From the NCBI RefSeq assembly GCF_030732985.1, contig NZ_JASHJX010000031.1, positions 1 to 51,462 of the forward strand: a DNA stretch of 51,462 nucleotides, in the 5' to 3' direction. Each line of letters starts with the position of its first letter. The stretch's first letter is position 1. Source of the DNA: Nioella sp. MMSF_3534 (lineage in GTDB: Bacteria; Pseudomonadota; Alphaproteobacteria; Rhodobacterales; Rhodobacteraceae). The notes under the pieces were generated by a model. It made no database searches. It had not been told where the DNA came from and worked only from the letters and a program-made list of their open reading frames with translations. A program made the translations under genes and the position numbers. Shown in pieces: positions 16,694 through 24,587 of the stretch.

Positions 16694-17413
16694 ATGTCAA
16701 AAAACATCTATCCGAGGTTTTGCCCCATCGCCATGGCGTCGGACCTGTTGGGCCCCCGTTGGACAATGCTGATCCTGTGCGAAATGTGGAATGGCTCATC
16801 GCGATTCAATGAAATCAGTCGCGGTGTTCCGGGGATGTCCCCCGGTTTGCTGTCGAAGCGCCTGAAAGAGATGGAGGCCAACGGGCTGATCGAGCGTCGC
16901 AGCACAGGTGCGGGTGCGCATTCCGAATATGTGACGACCGAGCGTGCCGATGAGCTGGAACCGATCGTGGTCAGCCTTGGGGAATGGGCGCATCGGAATA
17001 TAGATACGAACCTGTCGCTTCAATGCCTCGACGCGCGCATGCTGATGTGGAACATCCGCCGCAAGGTGAACAGGTCGGCCCTGCCGATCCACAAATGCGT
17101 CATTCAGTTCACGCTCAATGATCCTCCGAACGAACAGGCGAATTACTGGCTGGTTGTCAAACCGGGGATGGAAACGGACCTGTGCTATCTCGATCCGGGG
17201 CACAATGTAGACCTGTTCGTCATCAGCGACCTGCGTGCCCTGACATCGGCCTGGATGGGGCATTCCAGCTTCGAGCGTGAGCTTGAAGAGGACCGGATTT
17301 CGCTCATCGGGCATTCGGGGATGGCGCAGACCCTCACCAAATGGCTGATCAAAAGCAGGTTTGCGGATCAAAAGCGGTACGTTGCCCAGGACCGGGCACG
17401 CGCCGCTTCATGA
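16694..17413 (+). CDS. HxlR-family transcriptional regulator with SCP2-like C-terminal domain
   Basis: A 239-aa regulator. Residues ~8-97 are an HxlR winged helix (FCPIAMASDLLGPRWTMLIL with a conserved Cys, then FNEISRGVPGMSPGLLSKRL). Plain HxlR proteins stop at about 110-130 aa; here about 120 more residues follow, with the pattern of the SCP2-like sterol/lipid-binding domain that some HxlR proteins carry. This part may bind a hydrophobic ligand. The gene is divergent from the tautomerase gene, with a 154-bp shared regulatory region, so it probably controls that gene and itself. Confidence 0.87.
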   Translation: MSKNIYPRFCPIAMASDLLGPRWTMLILCEMWNGSSRFNEISRGVPGMSPGLLSKRLKEMEANGLIERRSTGAGAHSEYVTTERADELEPIVVSLGEWAHRNIDTNLSLQCLDARMLMWNIRRKVNRSALPIHKCVIQFTLNDPPNEQANYWLVVKPGMETDLCYLDPGHNVDLFVISDLRALTSAWMGHSSFERELEEDRISLIGHSGMAQTLTKWLIKSRFADQKRYVAQDRARAAS

Positions 17414-17439
17414 CCGAAACCAATTTGCATGGGTGCATA

Positions 17440-17463
17440 CGCCGCCGAAGCTGACCGGCGGCG
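17440..17463. terminator. Possible bidirectional hairpin between convergent genes
   Basis: CGCCGCCG and CGGCGGCG form a perfect 8-bp stem with an 8-base loop, midway between the HxlR stop and the DMGDH-like stop. There is no T-run, so termination would be weak or factor-dependent. Confidence 0.35.
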
Positions 17464-17481
17464 CGCTGTTCTGTCACGAAA

Positions 17482-19947
17482 CTAGCCGCGCATATTCGCG
17501 CCGTTGGCGTCGTAGCTGGGGCCGTCCAGCACGCGGGCCTTGTACATCTCGCCCAGGATCTCGACCTCCAGCTCCGATCCCGGAACCGCGTGCTCGGCGT
17601 TGACATATCCCATGGCGAGCGACTGGCCCGTTCGGTGGCCATAGCCCCCCGACGACACATAGCCCACGGCCTCGCCATCCTTCAGCACCGCCTCATCATT
17701 GGTGACGTCGATCCCCTCGGCCTCGATCGCCATGGTGACCAGCCGCCGTTTCGGCCCGGCCTCGCGCGCAGCGAGCGTCGCCTCCTTGCCCACGAAATCC
17801 TTCTTCCAGTTGATGAAGGCATCCATGCCGCTTTCCACCGCATCGAAATCGGGGCGGAATTCCAGCGTCCAGACGCCCCAGCCTTTTTCCAGCCGCATGG
17901 ACATCAACGCCCGCGCGCCGTACCAGCGATAGCCAAGATCGGCGCCCGCCGCCTCGATAGCCTCGGCCAGTCGCAGCAGGTATTGCGGTTTGCAATAGAT
18001 CTCGTAGCCCAGTTCACCGCTGAAGGAAATCCGGTTCAGGATCACCGGCACACCGCCCACGAAACTCTGGCGCAGATCGCGGAATTTGAAGGCCTCGGCG
18101 CTGACGTCATCGCGGGTGATCCGCTGCAACAGTTCCCGAGATTTGGGACCAGACAGGGCAATCCCGTGCCAGTCATCGGAGACATTGGCGTAAGACACAT
18201 CGGCGGGGAGGTCCTTCTCGAACCAGCGGCGATGCGCGTCCTGCATGGCGCCCGAGCCGAAGAGCATGAAGTGATCCTCGGCCAGACAGGCCACGGTCAG
18301 ATCACCGTAAAGCCGCCCCTTGGGGGTCAGCATCGGTGTCAGGGTCAGGCGACCGGGTTTCGGCACGTATCCCGCAAGGATGCGGTCCAGCCAGGCCCGC
18401 GCGCCCGCGCCCTTGACCTCATGCTTGGCAAAGTTGGCGATCTCGATGCCGCCCACGGCCTCCTGCACGGCCTTCACCTCGCGCGCCACGTAGTCATGCG
18501 ACCGGTTGCGCTCGAATGTCGGTTCTTCATGGGCATCGTCCGGCCCGTCCGCGAACCAAAGCGCGTTTTCCAGCCCAAAGCCCTGACCCATCCGCGCGCC
18601 CTTGGCGACCAGCCGGTCATAGAGCGCGGTGGTCTTCTGCAAACGGCCCTTGGGCAGGGTTTCATTGGGGAAGGTCATCACGAAGCGGCGCTCGTAGTTC
18701 TCGGTCGATTTCACCGTGCCCCAGTCGGGCGTCGCCCAATCGCCAAAGCGCGCCACATCCATGGCCCACACGTCGATCGAGGGTTCGCCGTCGATCATCC
18801 ATTCCGCCATGGTCAGCCCGACACCGCCGCCCTGACAGAAGCCCGCCATGACGCCCACGGCGCACCAATAGTTGGTCATGCCCGGCACCGGTCCGATCAT
18901 CGGGTTGCCGTCAGGGCCGAAGGTGAAGGGGCCGTTGATCGCGTCCTTGATCCCGGCATTTGCCAGCGCCGGGATGCGTTCGAACCCCAGTTCCAGCCGG
19001 TCGGCAATGCGGTCCAGATCGGGTTGCAGCAGCTCATGCCCGAAGGTCCAGGGCGTGCCCTCCACCTTCCACGGGGTGCCCTTGGGCTCATAGGTGCCAA
19101 GCAGCATCCCTTGGCGTTCCTGCCGGAAATAGATATTCGCCTCGTAGTCGATGCCGCAGGGCAGGCGGCCTGCGCCACCGGGCTGCATCCGCTCGACGAT
19201 CTCGGGGATCGCCTCGGTGATCAGGTAGTGGTGCTCCATCGGCTGCACCGGGATGTGCAGCCCCTGCATATGCCCCACTTCCCGCGCCCAGAGACCCCCG
19301 CAATTGACGATGATCTCGGCGTTGATGACGCCCTTGGGCGTGGTCACATCCCAGCTTCCGTCGGGGCGCTGCGTGGTCGCGGTCACGCCGCAATGGGTGA
19401 AGTACTGTGCGCCATGCACGCGGGCGGCCTTGGCAAAGGCATAGGTCGCGCCCGAGGGGTCGAGATCGCCATCCTGATCGTCCCAAAGCGCCGCGTAATA
19501 CTGGCTGGTGTCAATAAGCGGATGCCGCTCGGCCAGTTCCTTGGGGCTGATAAACTCCTGATCCAGCCCCATATACCGCGCCTTGGACCGTTCGCGTTTC
19601 AGATAGTCATACCATTCCTTGGTCGAGGCCGCGTAGAACCCACCGGTCATGTGCAGGCCCACGGAATGGCCGCTGGTCTCCTCGATCTCTTTATAAAGAT
19701 CAATGGTATAGCCCTGAAGACGGCTGATATTCGGGTCCGAGCTGATGGTGTGGATCTGCCCCGCCGCATGCCAGCTTGACCCGGATGTCAGCTCATCGCG
19801 TTCCAGCAGGACCACGTCCTTCCAGCCGAACTTGGCCAGGTGGAACAGGATCGAGCAGCCCACCACGCCGCCCCCGATCACCACCACCTTGGCATGGGAG
19901 GGCAGGGGTTTGCCGGTCGCGGTGTCGTCTTTCTGGATCTCGGGCAT
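17482..19947 (-). CDS. FAD-dependent dehydrogenase / GcvT-like protein (dimethylglycine or sarcosine dehydrogenase-like)
   Basis: An 821-aa fusion. The N-terminal half is a DAO-type flavoprotein: dinucleotide motif VVVIGGGVVGCSILFHLAKF (residues ~21-40) and SGSSWHAAG, whose His60 is in the place of the covalent FAD ligand in DMGDH. The C-terminal half (~residues 430-820) is an FAO_M/GcvT-type folate domain (e.g. GELGYEIYCKPQYLLRLAEA). Such enzymes oxidise N-methyl groups of dimethylglycine or sarcosine and hand the carbon to tetrahydrofolate. It lies 18 bases after the DgcA/TMADH-like gene in one minus-strand cassette. The exact substrate is not shown by sequence. Confidence 0.9.
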   Translation of the reverse strand: MPEIQKDDTATGKPLPSHAKVVVIGGGVVGCSILFHLAKFGWKDVVLLERDELTSGSSWHAAGQIHTISSDPNISRLQGYTIDLYKEIEETSGHSVGLHMTGGFYAASTKEWYDYLKRERSKARYMGLDQEFISPKELAERHPLIDTSQYYAALWDDQDGDLDPSGATYAFAKAARVHGAQYFTHCGVTATTQRPDGSWDVTTPKGVINAEIIVNCGGLWAREVGHMQGLHIPVQPMEHHYLITEAIPEIVERMQPGGAGRLPCGIDYEANIYFRQERQGMLLGTYEPKGTPWKVEGTPWTFGHELLQPDLDRIADRLELGFERIPALANAGIKDAINGPFTFGPDGNPMIGPVPGMTNYWCAVGVMAGFCQGGGVGLTMAEWMIDGEPSIDVWAMDVARFGDWATPDWGTVKSTENYERRFVMTFPNETLPKGRLQKTTALYDRLVAKGARMGQGFGLENALWFADGPDDAHEEPTFERNRSHDYVAREVKAVQEAVGGIEIANFAKHEVKGAGARAWLDRILAGYVPKPGRLTLTPMLTPKGRLYGDLTVACLAEDHFMLFGSGAMQDAHRRWFEKDLPADVSYANVSDDWHGIALSGPKSRELLQRITRDDVSAEAFKFRDLRQSFVGGVPVILNRISFSGELGYEIYCKPQYLLRLAEAIEAAGADLGYRWYGARALMSMRLEKGWGVWTLEFRPDFDAVESGMDAFINWKKDFVGKEATLAAREAGPKRRLVTMAIEAEGIDVTNDEAVLKDGEAVGYVSSGGYGHRTGQSLAMGYVNAEHAVPGSELEVEILGEMYKARVLDGPSYDANGANMRG

Positions 19948-19965
19948 GTCGGTGCTCCTGTCTGA

Positions 19966-21942
19966 TTAGATGTCGCGGCCGCATTTGCGGCCCTCGTAAA
20001 AAGCCCACGGCGCCTGGCGCGGGGCCTGTGAGTCGCCGATGAGAATGGGGTTGAGGTCGGACAGTTCCCCCGACAGCGGGTCGAAGGCGCGGTTCGTGGT
20101 GGCCATGACAAGGGCGGAACTGGCGATCTCACGCTCGGACCCGTCCAGCAGGTTGCGCAGCAGCGCCCCGTTGCCGCGCCAGTCCAGAATGCCGTGTTCG
20201 GTCAGCATCTCGACCCCAAGCCGCGCCAGCCGCGCCCGGATCGGGATGTCGGCGCTCGTCCGCGCCAGTTCCTTGCCCACGAACGGGTCGGGCGTGACCA
20301 GCACCACCTGCTTGCCCGCCTCGGCCAGATGCCAGGCGGTGCCGACGCCGCGCATGTTGCCGCCCTCGTCCAGCACGATCACATGATCGCCAAGGCGCGC
20401 ATCGCGGCGCATCACGTCCTCGGCGGCGTAAACATGTCCATTGGCAAGGCCCGGCAGGGGGCCAAGCTGCGGCAGCCAGCGCTGCGTCGCCTCCTCGTCG
20501 GGCAGCGATCCGGTGGCCAGAACGACCACATCCGCGCCAATCGCCCGCACGTCCTCCGCATCGAGGAAGCTGTTGAGATGCAGCCGCACCCCGAGCCTGT
20601 CGAACTGCCGCTCATACCAATCGAGCAGGTCCGTGATCTGCCCCCGCCGCGGCTGTTCGCCCGCCAGCCGGAACTGCCCGCCAATGACCGCCGCCGCCTC
20701 GTGGATCTCGACCGAATGTCCGCGCTCGGCCGCCACCCGCGCGGCTTCCAGCCCGGCAGGGCCCGCGCCCGCGACCAGCAACTTTTTCGGCACCTCGGCA
20801 GGCGTAAACCGGTCCCCGCCCCACTGGTATTCGCGGCCGACGGACGGGTTCACGAGGCAGGAAATCCAGTAGTCCCGAGACCGGCGGCCCCAGCACATCT
20901 GGTTGCAGGAGATGCAGCCGCGAATGTCCTCCGGCCTGCCCTCCGTAACCTTCCGCGCCAGGTGCGGATCGGCGATCTGCCCGCGCACGATGGAGACCAG
21001 ATCGGCTTGCCCGGACCCGATCACGCTTTCCGCATTGTCGGGCGTCCTGATCCCGCTTTCGGCCTGCACCTTCGCGTGTTTGAGTTCGCGCTTGAACACC
21101 TCCGTCGCCGGGACGGTCAGCTTTTCGCCAAGCACAAATGTCGGCATCAGCTTCTCGAAATCGAGATAGCCGCCCGACCCGCAACTGACGTAATCCAGAT
21201 GCCCCGTCGCGTCATGCAGCGCGAGGATTTCGGTCAACTCGTCAATCCCGAGGCTCACCGCATAGCTGTCAGAATAACTGACCGACATGCCGACGATGAA
21301 ATCGTCGCCACAGGCCCGCCGGATGCCCTCCAGAATCCGCATCGACATCCGCGTGCGGTTGTCCAGCGACCCGCCCCATTGGTCATCCCGCCGGTTGCTC
21401 CACGGTGTCCAGAACTGGTCGAGCAGCGAATGATAGGCGGCCCAGATTTCCACCCCGTCAAAGCCCGCCTGCTGGCAGCGCCGGGCGGCGGCGATGAAGG
21501 CTGCAATCATCTCCTCGATCTCGGCCCCGGTCATCGCGTGGCTGCCGTCGCTGTCATGGTAACTGGGCCGCCCGGATGGCCCCCAATGCGGCTGATAGCT
21601 GAGGTCGGAATCGCCGTGCTGACCGACATGGTAAAGCTGCTGCAACACCACCGCGCCCGCGTCTTTCACCGGCTCCAATATACGGCGGAAGGCGGGGATC
21701 ACCGCATCATCCTCCGCCAGGAAATTGCCTCGCGTCAGCACGCCCGTCCGGTGCACCGGAACAGGTTCGGCCACGATCATCCCTGCGCCGCCCAAAGCGC
21801 GTTCCAGCAGGTAGGCCCCGAACTGATCGCCGGGTAATCCGTTTGCCGACATGTTCGCCGTATGCGCGCCAAAGGTGATCCGGTTGCGCAGGGTCTTGTG
21901 GCGCAGGTCGAGCGGGCTGGTGAGGCGGGGAAAGGCGGTCAT
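19966..21942 (-). CDS. NADH:flavin oxidoreductase with 4Fe-4S cluster (DgcA / trimethylamine dehydrogenase-like)
   Basis: A 658-aa enzyme. Residues ~5-335 form an Old Yellow Enzyme TIM barrel binding FMN; Cys343, Cys346, Cys350 and Cys362 form the 4Fe-4S motif (CISCNQMC...SCLVN); an FAD/NAD Rossmann domain follows (LLVAGAGPAGLEAARVAAERG, ~residue 388 on). This is the layout of trimethylamine dehydrogenase, 2,4-dienoyl-CoA reductase and DgcA. Its neighbours favour N-demethylation. ATG 21942 is chosen; the 20 in-frame codons before it are translated from the 11-bp repeat array and are not credible. Confidence 0.9.
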   Translation of the reverse strand: MTAFPRLTSPLDLRHKTLRNRITFGAHTANMSANGLPGDQFGAYLLERALGGAGMIVAEPVPVHRTGVLTRGNFLAEDDAVIPAFRRILEPVKDAGAVVLQQLYHVGQHGDSDLSYQPHWGPSGRPSYHDSDGSHAMTGAEIEEMIAAFIAAARRCQQAGFDGVEIWAAYHSLLDQFWTPWSNRRDDQWGGSLDNRTRMSMRILEGIRRACGDDFIVGMSVSYSDSYAVSLGIDELTEILALHDATGHLDYVSCGSGGYLDFEKLMPTFVLGEKLTVPATEVFKRELKHAKVQAESGIRTPDNAESVIGSGQADLVSIVRGQIADPHLARKVTEGRPEDIRGCISCNQMCWGRRSRDYWISCLVNPSVGREYQWGGDRFTPAEVPKKLLVAGAGPAGLEAARVAAERGHSVEIHEAAAVIGGQFRLAGEQPRRGQITDLLDWYERQFDRLGVRLHLNSFLDAEDVRAIGADVVVLATGSLPDEEATQRWLPQLGPLPGLANGHVYAAEDVMRRDARLGDHVIVLDEGGNMRGVGTAWHLAEAGKQVVLVTPDPFVGKELARTSADIPIRARLARLGVEMLTEHGILDWRGNGALLRNLLDGSEREIASSALVMATTNRAFDPLSGELSDLNPILIGDSQAPRQAPWAFYEGRKCGRDI

Positions 21943-21955
21943 GGGCGGTTCCGTC

Positions 21956-22007
21956 TGCACAGGTGGTGCACGGGGGGTGTACAGGGGGTGTACGGGGGGC
22001 ACCCCCC
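21956..22007. repeat. 11-bp tandem repeat array, site 2
   Basis: Four contiguous units: TGCACAGGTGG, TGCACGGGGGG, TGTACAGGGGG, TGTACGGGGGG (21956-21999). The last G-run pairs with CCCCCC at 22002-22007, giving a GGGGGG-CA-CCCCCC inverted repeat. The array fills the gap between the MttB-like and DgcA-like genes. The period is about one helical turn, so all units would face the same side of the DNA. Confidence 0.85.
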
Positions 22008-22059
22008 TGTTTTCCGCGCATTCAGATCAGTTGAACTTATGCGTAAAAAAAGGGTTAAC

Positions 22060-23580
22060 CTAGTACCACGCATCGGGCAGCTCCTCCTTGCGCTTGGCCA
22101 CGAAGGTCTCCAGCTCCTCGCGCAATGCGTCGTCCATGGGCGGGGCTTCGTAGCTTTCCAGCATCCCGGTCCAGCGTTCATGAGCACGGGCGCGCATGTC
22201 TTTCGATCCGGCCTCTTCCCAGCTTTCCACATTCTCGCTGTCGCTCAGTTTCGGCTCATAGAACGCCGTCTGATAATTGCGCATTGTGTGCCCGCAGCCG
22301 AGGAAATGGCCACCGGCCTCGACCTCGTCATAGGCATCCCGCGCCATGGCCTCGTCGGACACATCCAACCCCTGTGACAGCAGCTTCTGGTAGCCGCCAA
22401 GCCGGTCCGCATCCATGATCAGCTTCTCGAAGCCGGTACACAACCCGCCCTCCAGCCAGCCCGCGGAATGCAGCACGAAATTGGCCCCCGCCAGCATGGT
22501 GGAATGCATGGAGTCGGCGCTTTCATAGGCAGCCTGCGCGTCCTCGATCTTCGAGGCCGTCAGCGACCCGCCACAGCGCAAAGGCAGCCCCGCGCGGCGC
22601 GCAAGCTGGCCGATGGCGTAGTTCGACATCACCGGTTCCGGCATCCCGAAAGTGGGCGCGCCGGACTTCAGCGACATGGACGACAGGAAGTTCCCCAAGA
22701 CGAAGGGCGCACCGGGGCGGACCAGCTGCACATAGGCGCAGACCATCATCGCCTCGGCCATGGCCTGGGCGACGCTGGCGGCGGTGCTGACCGGCCCCAT
22801 GGCGCCGGACAGGATGAAGGGAACCACGACAATCCCTTGATTTCGCCCGCAATAAACGCGGATCGCCTCGGTCACCACCTTGTCGACCAGCAGGGGCGAG
22901 TTGGTGTTGACGTTGCCCATGATGACGCAATTCTGCGCCATCACATCGGCACCGAAGACGATCTCGGCCATATCGACGCTGTCCTGTGCGCGGCTCATTT
23001 CCGTGATCGCGCCAAGGTGGGGTTTGTCTGACAACGTCATATGCGCCAGCAGCATGTCGAGGTGGCGCTTGCTGACCGGCACGTCGCAGGGTTCGCAGGT
23101 GACGAAACCGCCGTGATGCAGGTTCGGGTGCATGTAGGTCAGCCGCACGAGATCGCGGAAGGCGGCCATGTCGCCATAGCGCCGCCCGCCCTCCAGATCG
23201 CGCACGAAGGGGGCGCCGTAGATGGGCGCGAAGACCTGATTTGCACCGCCGATGATAACGGATCTTTCGGGGTTGCGGGCCAGCTGCGTGAACTGGCTGG
23301 GGGCCTTCGCGCAGAGGCTGCGAATCCAGTCCGCCGGAGCGCGGACAATGTCGCCCTCGACCCGCGCGCCCTCGCGTTGCCATAGCGCAATCGCCTGGGG
23401 ATCATCGCGGAAAGCGATGCCCACATCCTGCAGGATCCAGTCGACCTGCGCCTCCAGCTTTTCGATCTGGTCCTCGTCCAGCACGTCGAAGAAAGGCAGC
23501 ACCCGCCGGATATGCGGCGAGGCGGGGGAGCTGCCGGAGCCGGCGCTTCGGTTGCGGTTCGGGCGAGAGCGTCTGGCCAT
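22060..23580 (-). CDS. MttB-family (trimethylamine methyltransferase-like) protein, without pyrrolysine
   Basis: A 506-aa member of the MttB superfamily (COG5598), corrinoid-dependent methyltransferases. The frame is open throughout: no amber codon occurs at the pyrrolysine region, where the sequence reads SLTASKIEDAQAAYESADSM. It therefore belongs to the non-Pyl branch, whose studied members (such as MtgB) demethylate quaternary amines like glycine betaine, proline betaine or carnitine. A GAGGGG ribosome site precedes ATG 23580. It is the first gene of the cassette under a divergent LysR gene. No corrinoid protein gene is seen in the window, so the methyl acceptor is unclear. Confidence 0.9.
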   Translation of the reverse strand: MARRSRPNRNRSAGSGSSPASPHIRRVLPFFDVLDEDQIEKLEAQVDWILQDVGIAFRDDPQAIALWQREGARVEGDIVRAPADWIRSLCAKAPSQFTQLARNPERSVIIGGANQVFAPIYGAPFVRDLEGGRRYGDMAAFRDLVRLTYMHPNLHHGGFVTCEPCDVPVSKRHLDMLLAHMTLSDKPHLGAITEMSRAQDSVDMAEIVFGADVMAQNCVIMGNVNTNSPLLVDKVVTEAIRVYCGRNQGIVVVPFILSGAMGPVSTAASVAQAMAEAMMVCAYVQLVRPGAPFVLGNFLSSMSLKSGAPTFGMPEPVMSNYAIGQLARRAGLPLRCGGSLTASKIEDAQAAYESADSMHSTMLAGANFVLHSAGWLEGGLCTGFEKLIMDADRLGGYQKLLSQGLDVSDEAMARDAYDEVEAGGHFLGCGHTMRNYQTAFYEPKLSDSENVESWEEAGSKDMRARAHERWTGMLESYEAPPMDDALREELETFVAKRKEELPDAWY

Positions 23581-23590
23581 GGCGGGCCCC

Positions 23591-23607
23591 TCTGAAATCG
23601 TTTCAGA
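23591..23607. promoter_or_regulatory. Palindrome before the mttB-like gene (possible operator)
   Basis: TCTGAAA-TCG-TTTCAGA is a perfect 7+3+7 inverted repeat located 11 bases before the start codon of the MttB-like gene, in the region shared with the divergent LysR gene. Confidence 0.55.
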
Positions 23608-23662
23608 TGTAGGCTAGCGATGACAAGACCCTTTGTGACGCTTGAAAAGGGTGATGTTTTGG

Positions 23663-23677
23663 ATAATCTCAGATTAT
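23663..23677. promoter_or_regulatory. Palindrome over the LysR start codon (possible operator)
   Basis: ATAATC-TCA-GATTAT is a perfect 6+3+6 inverted repeat covering the first two bases of the LysR ATG. It is AT-rich in a GC-rich genome. It would suit autoregulation; alternatively it is the initiation region of the LysR transcript. Confidence 0.5.
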
Positions 23678-24587
23678 GCGAAATCTCTGGGATCAGCTTT
23701 GTTCACCGCGCCATCTCATGGTGTTCGAAGCCGCCGCCCGCAGCGGGTCATTCACCCGTGCGGCTGAGGAGTTGAACGTTCAGCAACCTGCCGTCAGCGC
23801 CACGATCCGGGCGCTGGAGGATCGGCTTGGCGTCGCCTTGTTCCTGCGCGGGCATCGCAGGGTCACCTTGACGGCGGCAGGGGAACGGCTGTTCTCGGAT
23901 GTTTCGCGCGCGTTCGAACAGCTTGCGCATTCGGCAACGGCGATCCAACATTTATCACGCCGGGATTACGTGACCCTTAACGCCTCGACCGCCTTCAACA
24001 ATCACTGGACAATGCCCCGCCTCGCGGCGCTGAAATCGGCGCATCCGCAGATCGACCTGCGTCTTCAGACCAGCGATCGGGAACCGGATCTTTATGCCGA
24101 GAATATCAGCCTCGCCGTGCGTCGCGGGGATGGCAACTGGCCCGATTGTGAAAGCGTTCTGATCGCCAGGGAAAGGATCTACCCCGTTGCCGCGCCCCGC
24201 GTGATGGCGGCGGCGGTCAACCTGAAAGGCATCCCCGGCCTGCTGCATCAGCGCCTGATCCATCTGGAAGAACCGATCCGCGAACGCCCGGTTTGGAGCG
24301 ACTGGTTCGCCCATTTCGGCATCCGTGCCGAGGTGCCGTCCAGCGGGTTGCGCCTGAACGACTACGCCCTTGTCCTTCAGGCGGCGATGGCGGGCGAGGG
24401 CTTTGCCTTCGGCTGGCATCACATCGTCACGGGGCTGGTCGATCAGGGCCTTCTGGCCGCCCGCCCGGACTGGAGCTGGTGCTCGGGCACCGGGTTCTAC
24501 CTGGTGTGGTCCAGGCTCCGCCCCCTGTCGGACGACGCGAAGCTTGTCCGCGACTGGATATTGGCGCAGACCCGCGACGCCGCTTAG
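23676..24587 (+). CDS. LysR-family transcriptional regulator (GcvA-like)
   Basis: A 303-aa regulator. The winged helix lies at residues ~11-70 (LMVFEAAARSGSFTRAAEEL, QQPAVSATIRALEDRLGVAL), followed by a type II periplasmic-binding-like effector domain with the GcvA-like pattern VTLNASTAFNNHWTMPRL. It is divergent from the MttB-like gene and is the natural candidate to control the whole demethylation cassette, sensing a methylated amine or a product. Its TAG stop overlaps the TAA stop of the convergent VWA gene. Confidence 0.92.
   Translation: MRNLWDQLCSPRHLMVFEAAARSGSFTRAAEELNVQQPAVSATIRALEDRLGVALFLRGHRRVTLTAAGERLFSDVSRAFEQLAHSATAIQHLSRRDYVTLNASTAFNNHWTMPRLAALKSAHPQIDLRLQTSDREPDLYAENISLAVRRGDGNWPDCESVLIARERIYPVAAPRVMAAAVNLKGIPGLLHQRLIHLEEPIRERPVWSDWFAHFGIRAEVPSSGLRLNDYALVLQAAMAGEGFAFGWHHIVTGLVDQGLLAARPDWSWCSGTGFYLVWSRLRPLSDDAKLVRDWILAQTRDAA

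Noticed and set aside
17590-19779. 729-codon plus-strand open frame opposite the DMGDH-like gene
   Set aside because: His/Arg/Gly-rich composition without a domain; the minus-strand frame has clear FAD and GcvT features.
20194-21837. 547-codon plus-strand open frame opposite the DgcA-like gene
   Set aside because: Same kind of antisense shadow; the opposite strand carries the OYE, 4Fe-4S and FAD motifs.
21956-22007. CRISPR array
   Set aside because: Units are 11 bp and contiguous with no spacers, and no cas gene is present.
22060-23580. Pyrrolysine-containing MttB
   Set aside because: No in-frame amber codon occurs in the frame, so pyrrolysine is not needed.
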